Source: an uncultured Pantoea sp. | GTDB taxonomy: Bacteria > Pseudomonadota > Gammaproteobacteria > Enterobacterales > Enterobacteriaceae | NCBI GenBank assembly: GCA_913778495.1 | Contig: CAJYVD010000031.1 | Coordinates: 1-64,000 of the forward strand | Direction of reading: 5' to 3' | DNA length: 64,000 nucleotides | Shown: positions 47,189-56,508 of the stretch, piece by piece | How the letters are laid out: each line of letters starts with the position of its first letter | Position numbering within the stretch: the first letter of the stretch is position 1 | The notes under the pieces: model-generated | What the model was told of the DNA's origin: nothing | Databases searched by the model: none | What the model saw: the letters and a program-made list of their open reading frames with translations, nothing else | Position numbers and translations under genes: made by a program

Positions 47189-47830
47189 ATGCTCACTGTG
47201 TGGGGACGAAAAACGTCGTCAAACGTTCAGGCGCTGATGTGGTGTATTGGGGAAATGCATCTGCCGCATGTGCGCCATGACGTAGGACACCACTTTGGCG
47301 GCACCGATACCGCCTTCTTTGCTGCGCTTAATCCCAATCGCACAGTGCCGGTGCTGCAAGAGGGAAACGATCCGCCGCTGTGGGAAACCGGCGCGATTTT
47401 GCGCTATCTGGCAAATCGCTACGGCACCGCGTGCTTCTGGCCAGCCGATCCCGTTGCCCGCGCCAATGTGGATCGCTGGGCTGAATGGGCGAAAATCAAT
47501 GTCGCCATGGCTTTCACTGCCCCGGTGTTTTGGCGTGTTGTGCGCACGCCGCAGGCGGAGCGCGATGACCGCGCGATTACCGAGGCGATGGCGCGATTAG
47601 AGGCCGCGCTCTCTATTGCCGAGCACCAACTTGCAGCGCACCCGTTCCTGGCAGGTGACACCTTTACCCTCGCCGATATTCAGCTGGGGCATATCCTCTA
47701 TCGATACTATGACATTGATGTGGTGCGACACCCTCTCACGCAATTACGTGCGTATTACGCGCGTCTGCTGGCCCGTCCGGCCTTTCAGGAACACGTTGTG
47801 GTTTCGTATGACGCGCTGCGGGTCACATAA
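47189..47830 (+). CDS. Glutathione S-transferase
   Basis: 213 residues: N-terminal thioredoxin fold (MLTVWGRKTSSNVQALMWCI, with the catalytic Ser/Cys region in KTSSNVQ), the glutathione-binding loop NPNRTVPVLQEGNDPPLWET, and a C-terminal helical domain (AEWAKINVAMAFTAPVFWRV). Detoxifies electrophiles or acts as an isomerase. RBS GGATCC region is weak. ATG 47189. Confidence 0.92.
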   Translation: MLTVWGRKTSSNVQALMWCIGEMHLPHVRHDVGHHFGGTDTAFFAALNPNRTVPVLQEGNDPPLWETGAILRYLANRYGTACFWPADPVARANVDRWAEWAKINVAMAFTAPVFWRVVRTPQAERDDRAITEAMARLEAALSIAEHQLAAHPFLAGDTFTLADIQLGHILYRYYDIDVVRHPLTQLRAYYARLLARPAFQEHVVVSYDALRVT

Positions 47831-47904
47831 GGCGAGACCGGCGCACCGAGGCCCCGTTTTTCTGCTGTCCTCCCTATAGTCCGCCATGGCGGGGACCGTG
47901 CTTG

Positions 47905-48200
47905 CTACAGCGGCAGTCGCGCAATCTGCACCAGCCATCGTCTGATGATGGCCTCATCTTCCGGCGTGACATCAGCAAGCAGGCCCGCTTCCGCGCTACG
48001 CACCGCCTCTTTGCTGCGGGCAAGCCCCTCATGCCCTGCGTCTGAGAGTTCAATAAGCTGAATTCTGCCGTGCTCTGCGTGCGGACGCCGAAGGATCATG
48101 CCGAGGTGTGCCAGTCCCGCGCCCGATGCGCCAGGATATGCGGCAAGCATGGTCATCACTGAGAACTGCGGTGGCCGCACAATCAGGCTATAATCCGCGG
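47905..48200 (-). pseudogene. MarR-family regulator remnant
   Basis: The frame reads RPPQFSVMTMLAAYPGASGA, GLAHLG, then MILRRPHAEHGRIQLIELSD and LSDAGHEGLARSKEAV. This aligns with MarR helices and wing, but about 20-25 residues covering the recognition helix and the start of the wing are absent between LAHLG and MILRRP, and the N-terminal dimerisation helix has no start codon. A deletion has inactivated the DNA-binding domain. It lies between GST and the EexN-like gene. Confidence 0.6.
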
Positions 48201-48234
48201 CGGAACGTATTGACGAAACGATAAGGAAGAAGAT

Positions 48235-48465
48235 ATGAAAACAGGATTATTTTCTCTGGCGTTACTGAGCGCCATGCTGCTAACCGGATGCGACGACGGG
48301 GCGAAAAGCGTGGAGTGGTATCAGGCGCACGACGAAGCGCGCAGCGCCAAATTTGAGGCGTGTAAGAAGGATGCCAATCCGCGCGGCACGGAGGATTGCC
48401 GCAACGCTATCGACGCAACCTTCCGCAGTGGTTCTTACACCAAGAGCCCCGAAAAAGGCTGGTAA
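48235..48465 (+). CDS. EexN-like lipoprotein
   Basis: 76 residues with a lipobox, LLSAMLLTGCDD, then SVEWYQAHDEARSAKFEACK and a Cys-containing NPRGTEDCRNAID, the pattern of EexN/entry-exclusion lipoproteins of conjugative plasmids. The family also occurs on non-conjugative elements. No transfer genes are in the window, so it may be a remnant or have another role. RBS AAGGAAG before ATG 48235; terminator follows. Confidence 0.75.
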   Translation: MKTGLFSLALLSAMLLTGCDDGAKSVEWYQAHDEARSAKFEACKKDANPRGTEDCRNAIDATFRSGSYTKSPEKGW

Positions 48466-48476
48466 GCCGTTAACAA

Positions 48477-48497
48477 GCCGCCGCAAGGCGGTTTTTT
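48477..48497 (+). terminator. Terminator of the EexN-like gene
   Basis: GCCGCC, GCAA loop, GGCGGT then TTTTTT. Twelve bases after the stop. Confidence 0.85.
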
Positions 48498-48800
48498 ATG
48501 CTTCAACGGCCTACAGCGCGTGTTATTCAATCAGCTGAACCTGGAAGTGCGGCGCGTGATTCCAGGAAAAGAGCACCAGGTGGCGGCCTGGCAGTCTGGA
48601 GCCGGACAACGTAAACGCACACTAGTCCGATTGCCCGATAAAAAATCCTGTCGATGTCGCGACAAAACCGCGTGATATCCATGAATCTGTCTCACTGAAT
48701 GGGGAAGATCATCACTGTCTAACGAACGTGGCATGCCTTCAATCCCCTTTAAGCGTCTCCCCCTGTCGCACACGCCGGCGCGGCACGGCCAGCAGCGCCG
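48498..48800. other. Gap between the EexN-like and diguanylate cyclase genes
   Basis: About 300 bp. On the minus strand a 33-codon open stretch (about 48527-48626) ends HLVLFSWNHAPHFQVQLIE followed by TAA, which has the look of a real protein C-terminus but has no start and no family I can name. Possibly a gene remnant. Confidence 0.35.
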
Positions 48801-50456
48801 CTAGGACAATTGCGCTGCGCTGTAAGAGATAAAGCCTGCGGAAGTGGCCATTATCACCTTATTTCGCCCGGCGTGTTTGGCTTCATAAAGCGCTTCATCT
48901 GCACGGCGCAGCACGACATCAATCTCCTCGTGCCCTTCAAAACTCGCCACGCCGGCCGACACGGTGATCTCCCCGGCATAAGAGAACGTCGTGGCCATGA
49001 CCGCTTTACGCATGCGCTCCGCGATGCGTGCAGCGGCATCCAGCGCGGTGAACGGCAGCAGCAGGATGAACTCCTCTCCGCCAAAGCGGCTTATCACATC
49101 ACCGCTTCGCCCGGCGTCACGAAGCAGGCTGGCGATCTGGACCAGCACGGCATCGCCGGCATCGTGGCCGTACCAATCATTCACTTTTTTAAAATGGTCA
49201 ATATCAATGGCCATCACGCAGAGGGGCTGTTCGCGCTCCCATTTCTCTATGAGCGTGTAAAAGCCGCGTCGGTTTAGCAGACCGGTGAGCGGATCCGTCA
49301 TCGCTTCGTCATGCAGCACGGCCAGACGTCCGGCAACGGCGTGTCGGTGCTGTTGCACCGCCTCTTTTAAGCGGTCTGCTTCGTAATACCAGCCGTTAAT
49401 CGATTCCAGGGAAGCGGCCTGCGCGTCGCTTCCTCCATCACGCACGCGGTCCGCCAGCTTTTCCAGCGGAGAGGCCACGCGCCCCGCTAAAAGCGCCATG
49501 ACCGCAGCCGTCAAAATAATGATGCCCAGCAAGAACCAGCAGGCGTTGAGCACCGTTTTCATCAAAATACTTTCTACCGTTTCAGATGTGCCAGCGATAA
49601 AAATATTCCAGTCTGTCACGTGCATGCTGGCATAGCCCGTGAGCAGCACCTTGCCGCCACTCTTTTCGCTAAAACGGCCAGTTTCGTTGGTCGCCACCTG
49701 TTTCAACAGCTGCGCATTCAGCTTCATCCTCTCTCCTACGCGGGCAGGATCGTGGCTAAAGATGATCAGCCCATCGTTGCTGACAATACTGACGGTCGCG
49801 CTTCTACCGTAAAAATGCTGACTCAGAATGTTGCTCAGCATGCTCTGTTTTTTCAGGTAAATAGTCCCGCCAATGTACCCCAGATAATGGCCATCCGACG
49901 CCAGCAGCGGCTGAGAAATGAACACCACATAATTGCCCGACACCGAGGTATAAGGCGCGGAGATAAACGGTTTTTGCGTGCTTATCGCCCGGCGACTGAC
50001 CTCTGAATACACCTTTACGCCCACCATATTAAGGCTGTCGGGTGAGATCGCGGTAATCACGGCGTTATGATCGACCACCACCACGGAATTAAAAAAGCCA
50101 GATTGGAGCCGCAGCCGCTCGGTCTCTTCGCTCAGCAGATTGGCATCATCCAGGCGGCGGATTTGGGTGGCGCTCCATGCCAGCTCACGCTGCGCCGTCG
50201 CCAGATAAAGATCGGTGGTTTCCGCCAGCTTACGCGCATAGGCGATGTTGCTTTCGAGCAGGCTGCTCTCGATATTGCTTTTTTGGAACAGCAGGAGTGC
50301 ACCCAGCAGAACGCAGGAGGTAAAAACGATGCCACCCACCGAGAGCGTGATAAGCAGTGTGCGGAGGCGAAACTTTCTCAGAGGCATAGCGCAGGCCTGA
50401 ATTTTTTGCTGAGTGTAGCGAGACAGGCCGTAAACGATCGGTGAAATAACCCCCAT
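48801..50456 (-). CDS. Membrane diguanylate cyclase with dCache sensor
   Basis: 551 residues: first membrane span (TLLITLSVGGIVFTSCVLLG), a periplasmic double-Cache domain (about 60-300), second span (ACWFLLGIIILTAAVMALLA), and a GGDEF domain. The signature is intact, RFGGEEFILLLPF, and the inhibitory site RSGD is kept, unlike the cyclase at 13398. It should make c-di-GMP and be product-inhibited. Sensor ligand unknown. ATG 50456 has AAGGTAAG just upstream. Confidence 0.92.
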   Translation of the reverse strand: MGVISPIVYGLSRYTQQKIQACAMPLRKFRLRTLLITLSVGGIVFTSCVLLGALLLFQKSNIESSLLESNIAYARKLAETTDLYLATAQRELAWSATQIRRLDDANLLSEETERLRLQSGFFNSVVVVDHNAVITAISPDSLNMVGVKVYSEVSRRAISTQKPFISAPYTSVSGNYVVFISQPLLASDGHYLGYIGGTIYLKKQSMLSNILSQHFYGRSATVSIVSNDGLIIFSHDPARVGERMKLNAQLLKQVATNETGRFSEKSGGKVLLTGYASMHVTDWNIFIAGTSETVESILMKTVLNACWFLLGIIILTAAVMALLAGRVASPLEKLADRVRDGGSDAQAASLESINGWYYEADRLKEAVQQHRHAVAGRLAVLHDEAMTDPLTGLLNRRGFYTLIEKWEREQPLCVMAIDIDHFKKVNDWYGHDAGDAVLVQIASLLRDAGRSGDVISRFGGEEFILLLPFTALDAAARIAERMRKAVMATTFSYAGEITVSAGVASFEGHEEIDVVLRRADEALYEAKHAGRNKVIMATSAGFISYSAAQLS

Positions 50457-50765
50457 TCTTACCTTCTGATTGCACGCTATTGCGGAGAAAACCGCTCAAC
50501 CGAGGCCGTTGGGTATGGGCAGCGGTACACATCCTGCGGTGTTTTTTTCATTTCACACGGTGGCAGGCTGTGCAAATAAACCGCACAAAGTGAACAGGAA
50601 TGTTAATTTTGTATGGATTCTGTTTAAGATCCATTTAATATGATAATAACCATAGTAATTATTAACAATAAAACCAACTAACGCATCGCAATTATCACCT
50701 TTGGTTATCATGGTTTTGCCTGCTTTCCGGTGATTTTGAGCAGTGTTGATTAACAGGGATACATC
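50457..50765. other. Divergent promoter region of the cyclase and the dehydrogenase operon
   Basis: 309 bp, AT-rich from 50570 to 50700. No gene seen. Confidence 0.4.
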
Positions 50766-51305
50766 ATGTCAACTTCACGTGACCTGCCAGCAGGCCATGT
50801 CCACTTATCGCGTCGGCAGGTTTTACTGTCAGGGGCGGCAATAGCGGCAGGCGGACTGGTCAGCGCGGCGCTGCCGCGTTGGGCATTCGCCGACTCCTCA
50901 CTTCATTTTATTCCGTTTATGCAGATCTCGCGGCTGCTGGTGAACCACGATCTCGACGACGCGGTGGGCGCACGCATGCTGGCGTTATTGCAGGTGGACG
51001 ATCCTCAGCTGGGGCAAAAAATTAGCCAACTGTTGGCCATTGCGCGATCGCGTGAGGCGACAGTCGTGGAAGCGTTCTTCCCCGCCATCCCCGCCGGTCC
51101 GATACAGGCTCTCGCCTATCGCATCATCTTTGGCTGGTACACCGGTAGCCTGACAGCCACGCGCGATGCGAAAAGTTTTGCGTTTGAGCAGGCCCTCACG
51201 TGGCGCACCACGCAGGATATCCTGACCATTCCCTCTTATGGCATCAGCGGTCCTAACCAGTGGCAACGCGCTAACGTCCCGGTGCATCCCGTACCGCATT
51301 TCTGA
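50766..51305 (+). CDS. Dehydrogenase small subunit (gluconate 2-dehydrogenase subunit 3 type), complex 1
   Basis: 179 residues with a Tat signal: HLSRRQVLLSGAAIAAGGL and a cleavage region ending AFADSS. The mature part (FIPFMQISRLLVNHDLDDAV, FGWYTGSLTAT) matches the small subunit of membrane-bound sugar and sugar-acid dehydrogenases. It escorts the signal-less flavoprotein across the membrane by hitch-hiking on Tat. First gene of the first three-gene operon. Confidence 0.88.
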   Translation: MSTSRDLPAGHVHLSRRQVLLSGAAIAAGGLVSAALPRWAFADSSLHFIPFMQISRLLVNHDLDDAVGARMLALLQVDDPQLGQKISQLLAIARSREATVVEAFFPAIPAGPIQALAYRIIFGWYTGSLTATRDAKSFAFEQALTWRTTQDILTIPSYGISGPNQWQRANVPVHPVPHF

Positions 51306-51315
51306 CCTGACAAAG

Positions 51316-52953
51316 ATGATAAAAATGGCTGAGTCTTCGCAATCACCTGTCGTAATTGTTGGCACCGGCGTGGTCGGTGTGGTTATCGCTGAACAACTGC
51401 TTGATGCTGGTATCCCGGTGCTGATGCTGGAAGCTGGCCCGCGCGTCTCGCGGGCGGAAATCGTGGAGAACTATCGCAATCTGCCGCTGGCGGCCAAGGG
51501 CAATCCCATTGAGTGTTACCCTTCCCGCCCTTGGGCACCGCACCCTGAGCCGGCAGGCGCGGGAAAAGGTTACCTGCAATTAAGCGGCACCGATTCCTAT
51601 GCGCAAAGTTACGTACGCTATGCCGGAGGCTCGACGTGGCACTGGGCGGGGACCTGCTGGCGTTTAACGCCTGCCGACATGCAGCTGCACTCACGTTATG
51701 GCGTGGGCCGCGACTGGGCTTTTGATTACGCTACGCTGGAACCTTATTACACGCGCGCCGAATACAAGCTGGGAATTTGTGGGCCAGACGATCCGGCTCT
51801 GCAATGGCCACCGCAGCGTTCAAAACCTTACCCGATGCCTGCCTTGCCGTTTGGCCCGGGTGAGGCTCGCTTTACCGAGGTGGTGCGTGAAAAGCTGGGG
51901 CTGAACAACATTCCCACGGCACAGGCGCGTAACAGCGGCATGTCCTATGATGAACGCCCTGCCTGCTGCGGCAATAATAACTGTGTCCCGGTCTGTCCGA
52001 TCGGCGCGAAATATGACGGCGCAATCGCACTCTCGCGGCTGGAAGCCAAAGGTGCCGTTATTCGCGACAATGCGGTGGTGTGGCGTATCGAGACCAATGC
52101 CCAAAACCGCATTGAGGCGGTCCACTATTATGATCCGCAGCGGCAAAGCCATCGCGTCAGCGGCACCTTATTTATTATCGCTTGCAACGGCCTGGAAACG
52201 CCGAAGCTGCTGCTGATGTCTGCCGACGCGCGTAATCCGGACGGCGTTGCTAACCGTTCAGGTCAGGTTGGACGCAATATGATGGATCATCCCCAGATCA
52301 CCATGACGGTCACACTGCAGGAGCCTTATTGGGCGGGCGTCGGGCCGGTGGTCAACAGCGGCATTATGGAAACCTCGCAGGGCGATTTCCGCGCTGAGCA
52401 CGCGGGGGCCTATTTCCGCTTTAATAATTTCGCGCGTAATCGCTTTGTGACTTTCGATGCGTTGCAGAAGGGCTTGGTGGGTAAAGCACTGGACGAAGAG
52501 ATCCGCCGCATGACCGCCTGCACTGCCGATATCGTACTGGCACACGAGATCCTGCCCGATGCCAATAACCGTTTGACGCTAAGCGATAAAAAAGATGCGT
52601 TGGGACTGCCGAAACCCGCCATTCACTATGACGTAGGTGACTACGTGCGCCGCTCGCTGGAGGTCTATTCCCTGCCCATCGCTAACCGAATTGCCGATGC
52701 GATGGGCGCTACGCACCGCGTCTTCTCCAAACAGTTCAACCAGAGCAAGCACATCATGGGCGGCACCATCATGGGCCTCGACCCGGCCAATTCCGTGGTT
52801 GACGCCGAGTGCCGCGCGCACGATCACCCTAACCTGTTTCTGCCCGGGGGAGGTGCTATGCCCAGTACCGCCTGCGGCAATAGCACGTTGACCATGGTCG
52901 CCCTCGCCTTTAAAGCCGCAGATGCCATCGTCAAACAGGCGCAGGAGGTGTGA
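51316..52953 (+). CDS. GMC flavoprotein dehydrogenase large subunit, complex 1
   Basis: 545 residues: FAD motif VVIVGTGVVGVVIAEQLLDA at the N-terminus, a second nucleotide motif LMLEAGPRV, and the GMC C-terminal catalytic region (GGTIMGLDPANSVVD, CGNSTLTMVALAFKAAD). The Cys cluster CCGNNNCVPVCPIG (about 217-230) is the iron-sulfur motif found in FAD-dependent gluconate, 2-ketogluconate, sorbitol and fructose dehydrogenases. No signal peptide, consistent with Tat export by the small subunit. Start chosen at ATG 51316 after the upstream stop (51305); ATG 51325 is also possible. Confidence 0.9.
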   Translation: MIKMAESSQSPVVIVGTGVVGVVIAEQLLDAGIPVLMLEAGPRVSRAEIVENYRNLPLAAKGNPIECYPSRPWAPHPEPAGAGKGYLQLSGTDSYAQSYVRYAGGSTWHWAGTCWRLTPADMQLHSRYGVGRDWAFDYATLEPYYTRAEYKLGICGPDDPALQWPPQRSKPYPMPALPFGPGEARFTEVVREKLGLNNIPTAQARNSGMSYDERPACCGNNNCVPVCPIGAKYDGAIALSRLEAKGAVIRDNAVVWRIETNAQNRIEAVHYYDPQRQSHRVSGTLFIIACNGLETPKLLLMSADARNPDGVANRSGQVGRNMMDHPQITMTVTLQEPYWAGVGPVVNSGIMETSQGDFRAEHAGAYFRFNNFARNRFVTFDALQKGLVGKALDEEIRRMTACTADIVLAHEILPDANNRLTLSDKKDALGLPKPAIHYDVGDYVRRSLEVYSLPIANRIADAMGATHRVFSKQFNQSKHIMGGTIMGLDPANSVVDAECRAHDHPNLFLPGGGAMPSTACGNSTLTMVALAFKAADAIVKQAQEV

Positions 52954-52955
52954 AG

Positions 52956-54326
52956 ATGCTTAAGATAAAACTCATTACGCTCAGCCTGCTGCTTATCGGC
53001 GGCACAGCCCAAGCCAACGATGAGGCGCTGATACAAAAAGGACAGTATCTGGCTACTGCGTCTGACTGCACCGCCTGCCATACCGCTGAACAGGGTCAAC
53101 CTTTTGCTGGCGGCAAGGCGATTGACTCGCCGGTAGGGCAAATTATCGCCACCAATATTACGCCGTCCACAACAGCCGGCATCGGCACCTACACAGAGCA
53201 GCAATTTGCGGATGCCTTACGCAAAGGGATTCGCGCCGATGGCGCACGGCTTTATCCCGCCATGCCCTACACCGCCTATGCCACCTTGACCGATGATGAT
53301 GTGCACGCGCTTTATGCGTACTTTATGTCGGCGGTCAAACCCGTTGACCGCGCCACTGAGCAGACTCACCTGCCCTTCCCGCTCAATCTGCGTGTCTCGC
53401 TGTTCTTTTGGAACGCCCTGTTTTTAAATGCGCCCGGCTATACGCCAGATACCACAAAAAGCGCCGCCTGGAATCGGGGCCGTTATCTGGTCGACGGTGC
53501 AGCGCACTGCAGTACCTGTCACACGCCGCGTGGTTTTTTGATGCAGGAGAAAACGCGTGAGGCGTTTACCGGCGCACAGGTTGGTGCCTGGTACGCGCCC
53601 AACATTACGGCTAACGCCACCACCGGTATTGGCGAGTGGTCACAGCAAGATTTGGTTACTTATCTCAAAACGGGCCGTCTGGCGGGCAAAGCGCAAGCCG
53701 CGGGCAGTATGGCTGAGGCCATCACGCACAGCTTCCAGTACCTGTCAGAGGACGACCTGGCGGCTATCGCCGAGTACATGCGGAGCGTTGGGGACAAGGG
53801 CGCGCCTGCCTCGGGCGTATCGCGTTTCCAGCAGGGCACAGCGGCGAACGGCACGGCATTTCGCGGCGATCCCCTTTCAACCCCTGATATCCATGCAGGT
53901 GCACGCCTCTACTCGGGCAACTGTGCATCCTGCCACGGTACGCACGCACAAGGCACAAAAGACGCCTTCTATCCCAGCCTGTTTCATAACAGCGCTACGG
54001 CTGATGAAAATCCCTCAAACCTGATTGCCACTATCCTCTTCGGCGTGCAGCGCCATACCGCTGAAGGTGACGTCTATATGCCGCCTTTCGGCGCGCAGCC
54101 TAATGCGATCAACCCGCTTGACGACCAGCAAATCGCGACCTTGTCCAACTGGATTTTGCAGCGGTATGGCAATGCTGATGTGACCGTGTCACCGGAACAG
54201 GTGGCGGAGATCCGCCGTGGCGGTCCTGCTTCACCGTTGGTGATGATGGCCCAGGCGGGTACAGGCATTGGCGCGCTGCTTGTGGTTGTGCTGATTATCA
54301 TTGGGTGGCGACGCCGTCGTCGTTAA
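52956..54326 (+). CDS. Three-heme cytochrome c subunit, complex 1
   Basis: 456 residues: signal peptide (LKIKLITLSLLLIGGTAQA), three CXXCH heme sites (CTACH about 38, CSTCH about 185, CASCH about 323), and a C-terminal anchor (GIGALLVVVLIIIGWRRRRR). It takes electrons from the flavoprotein to ubiquinone in the inner membrane. ATG 52956 is preferred over GTG 52950 because GGAGGTG precedes it; either way it is coupled to the end of the flavoprotein gene. Confidence 0.93.
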   Translation: MLKIKLITLSLLLIGGTAQANDEALIQKGQYLATASDCTACHTAEQGQPFAGGKAIDSPVGQIIATNITPSTTAGIGTYTEQQFADALRKGIRADGARLYPAMPYTAYATLTDDDVHALYAYFMSAVKPVDRATEQTHLPFPLNLRVSLFFWNALFLNAPGYTPDTTKSAAWNRGRYLVDGAAHCSTCHTPRGFLMQEKTREAFTGAQVGAWYAPNITANATTGIGEWSQQDLVTYLKTGRLAGKAQAAGSMAEAITHSFQYLSEDDLAAIAEYMRSVGDKGAPASGVSRFQQGTAANGTAFRGDPLSTPDIHAGARLYSGNCASCHGTHAQGTKDAFYPSLFHNSATADENPSNLIATILFGVQRHTAEGDVYMPPFGAQPNAINPLDDQQIATLSNWILQRYGNADVTVSPEQVAEIRRGGPASPLVMMAQAGTGIGALLVVVLIIIGWRRRRR

Positions 54327-54383
54327 TTTATTTCCGTCGTCGATCGTCACGGTGGGCGACCCCTTAAACCAGGAAAGAGAACA

Positions 54384-54884
54384 ATGCACTACTCACGACG
54401 CCGTGCGCTTAAGCTGATCGGGCTGGTTACCCTGACCAGCGCTGCCGGTCAGTTTCTTGCGCTCCCCCGTCTCAAGGCCGCGCAATCCTCAGCGTCCCCT
54501 GCGGCGCTGAACGATTTTCTTCAGGTGTCACGCCTGCTCACCCAGCAGGATGAACTCAGTACAGCCGTGGCGCAGGCACTGCTGCTGGCGCTGGATCACA
54601 CCCACCCCGGCTTCGTCAGCGCTCTGATGCAGCTTAAAAACCTGCTCCAGCGTCAACCTGCGTTATTGCAGCAGGATCGATTGACGTTTTCTACTGCGGA
54701 CGCAGAAAGCGAAAAACTCGCACAGGCCATCCTCGGCGGCTGGTACAACGGCGTGGTGGGAAAAGGCAAAGGCGCACGCTATGTGACCTACGTGAACACG
54801 CTGGCTGCGCACGTGGTCAGTGACAAATTAGTGCCACCGAGTTTCTCGTATGGCCGCATCGGTAGCTGGGCGCAACAGCCCTGA
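54384..54884 (+). CDS. Dehydrogenase small subunit, complex 2
   Basis: 166 residues with a Tat signal (HYSRRRALKLIGLVTLTSAA). The mature part, LNDFLQVSRLLTQQDELSTA and ILGGWYNGVVGKGKGARYVT, is homologous to the subunit at 50766 but well diverged. Paralogue that starts the second operon, 57 bp after complex 1. RBS AGGAAAGAG before ATG 54384. Confidence 0.88.
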   Translation: MHYSRRRALKLIGLVTLTSAAGQFLALPRLKAAQSSASPAALNDFLQVSRLLTQQDELSTAVAQALLLALDHTHPGFVSALMQLKNLLQRQPALLQQDRLTFSTADAESEKLAQAILGGWYNGVVGKGKGARYVTYVNTLAAHVVSDKLVPPSFSYGRIGSWAQQP

Positions 54885-54903
54885 TTGAGAGAGTGAACAT
54901 CTT

Positions 54904-56508
54904 ATGAATAATCCCCTTTCCGCCGATGTGGTGGTGATCGGTGCGGGTGTAACCGGTTCGTTACTGGCTACCCGGCTGGCCAAAGCCGGCAAGTCTGTGC
55001 TGTTGCTGGAATCAGGTCCTAAAGTTGATCGCGACCAGTTAGTGGCGCGCTACCGCGCCTCGGCATTTAAATCCGACTTTATGTCACCCTATCCTTTTTC
55101 CCCTCTGGCCCCGCATCCTCGCTACACACCTGAGCCAGATGACTATTTACATCAAGCCGGTCCGCATCCTTTTGCAGCGCAATACATCCGCATGTTTGGC
55201 GGCACCAGCTGGCATTGGGCAGCCCAGCTGTGGCGATTTGTGCCAAACGATTTTCGTCAACACAGTCAGTACGGCATTGGTAAAGACTGGCCGATCGGCT
55301 ATGACGATCTTGAAGAGTATTACTATCAGGCAGAATGTATTGCCGGGGTCGGCGGCTCGCCTGATAACGGCTCACCGCGCCGTCATCCTTACCCTATGGC
55401 GCGAGTCCCGGCGTCCTGGCTGCAGCAACGCGTCACTGCCCGCCTCGCGCCTGAGTTTACCGTGCTGGATGACAGTACAGGTCGAAACAGCCGCAGTTTT
55501 GATGGGCGTCCGGCCTGCTGTGGCAACAATAACTGCATGCCCGTCTGTCCGATTGACGCGCAATATCACGGCGGCATCGCCGCACAACAGGCAGAAAACA
55601 GTGGCGTCAAAGTCATCACTGAAGCGGTAGTGTACAAACTTGAGCATGATGCCCGGGGCCGCATTATCGCTGCCAATTACTTTGACTGGAACAAAGTGAG
55701 CCACCGCGTCACCGCGGAGACGTTTGTGCTGGCAGCCAACGCCATCGAGACGCCAAAGCTGCTGCTGATGTCTGTGAGTGACACCTTCCCGCAGGGCATC
55801 GCAAACGCGCGCGGCATGGTTGGACGCAACCTGTGCGATCATCCGGCCATCGGCGTGACCTTTGATGTGGATGAAGAGATTTGGCCTGGACGCGGGCCGG
55901 TGAGTCCCTGCTCTATCGGCCAGTTCCGCGATGGCGCATTTCGGGGTGAACATGCGCCCTTCCGCATCGATATTTCCAACGCATCCCAGGTCGCGGCCGT
56001 AACAAAAGAAGCGCTAGCAGAGGGCTATTTTGGTAAAAAACTCCAGGAGCAGATCCGCTTCAGAGCCGCTCGCCGTCTGAGCATCAAAAACGCGCTGGAG
56101 CAACTGCCCGACCCAAATAATCGCGTGACGCTGAGTGACAAAAAAGATCCGCTGGGTCTACCGACGCCCTCACTGTTCTGGAACATCGACGACTATGTGG
56201 TAAAAGGCACGGCAAAAACCCGCGAATGCTATGACGCCATCGCCGCTAAACTTGGCGCCTCAAATATTCGTCACAGTAAAAGTGGCAAGTTTTCCAATCG
56301 CCAACACATCACTGGCACCTTATCGATGGGGCTTGATCCCGCGACCAGCGTCACCGATGCGTGGGGCTGCGCACATGACCACCCAAACCTCTTCATGGTC
56401 GGGACTGGCGTGATGCCCACCGTGGGTACCTGCAACGTAACACTCACGGCGATGGCATTGGCATTGCGTACGGCAGACAAGATTTTGCAGGAGACTCAGC
56501 ATGGCTAA
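54904..56508 (+). CDS. GMC flavoprotein dehydrogenase large subunit, complex 2
   Basis: 534 residues: VVVIGAGVTGSLLATRLAKA for FAD, the Cys cluster CCGNNNCMPVCPID (about 205-218), and the C-terminal GTGVMPTVGTCNVTLTAMAL where the last segment holds catalytic residues. Similar in order and motifs to the complex 1 enzyme, but differing through the substrate region (e.g. GSPRRHPYPMARVPASWLQQ), so probably a different substrate. A pair acting on gluconate and 2-ketogluconate is plausible. Confidence 0.9.
   Translation: MNNPLSADVVVIGAGVTGSLLATRLAKAGKSVLLLESGPKVDRDQLVARYRASAFKSDFMSPYPFSPLAPHPRYTPEPDDYLHQAGPHPFAAQYIRMFGGTSWHWAAQLWRFVPNDFRQHSQYGIGKDWPIGYDDLEEYYYQAECIAGVGGSPDNGSPRRHPYPMARVPASWLQQRVTARLAPEFTVLDDSTGRNSRSFDGRPACCGNNNCMPVCPIDAQYHGGIAAQQAENSGVKVITEAVVYKLEHDARGRIIAANYFDWNKVSHRVTAETFVLAANAIETPKLLLMSVSDTFPQGIANARGMVGRNLCDHPAIGVTFDVDEEIWPGRGPVSPCSIGQFRDGAFRGEHAPFRIDISNASQVAAVTKEALAEGYFGKKLQEQIRFRAARRLSIKNALEQLPDPNNRVTLSDKKDPLGLPTPSLFWNIDDYVVKGTAKTRECYDAIAAKLGASNIRHSKSGKFSNRQHITGTLSMGLDPATSVTDAWGCAHDHPNLFMVGTGVMPTVGTCNVTLTAMALALRTADKILQETQHG

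Noticed and set aside
48235-48465. EexN-like gene as proof that the plasmid is conjugative
   Set aside because: The family also occurs away from transfer regions, and no relaxase, coupling protein or pilus gene is present in the window.
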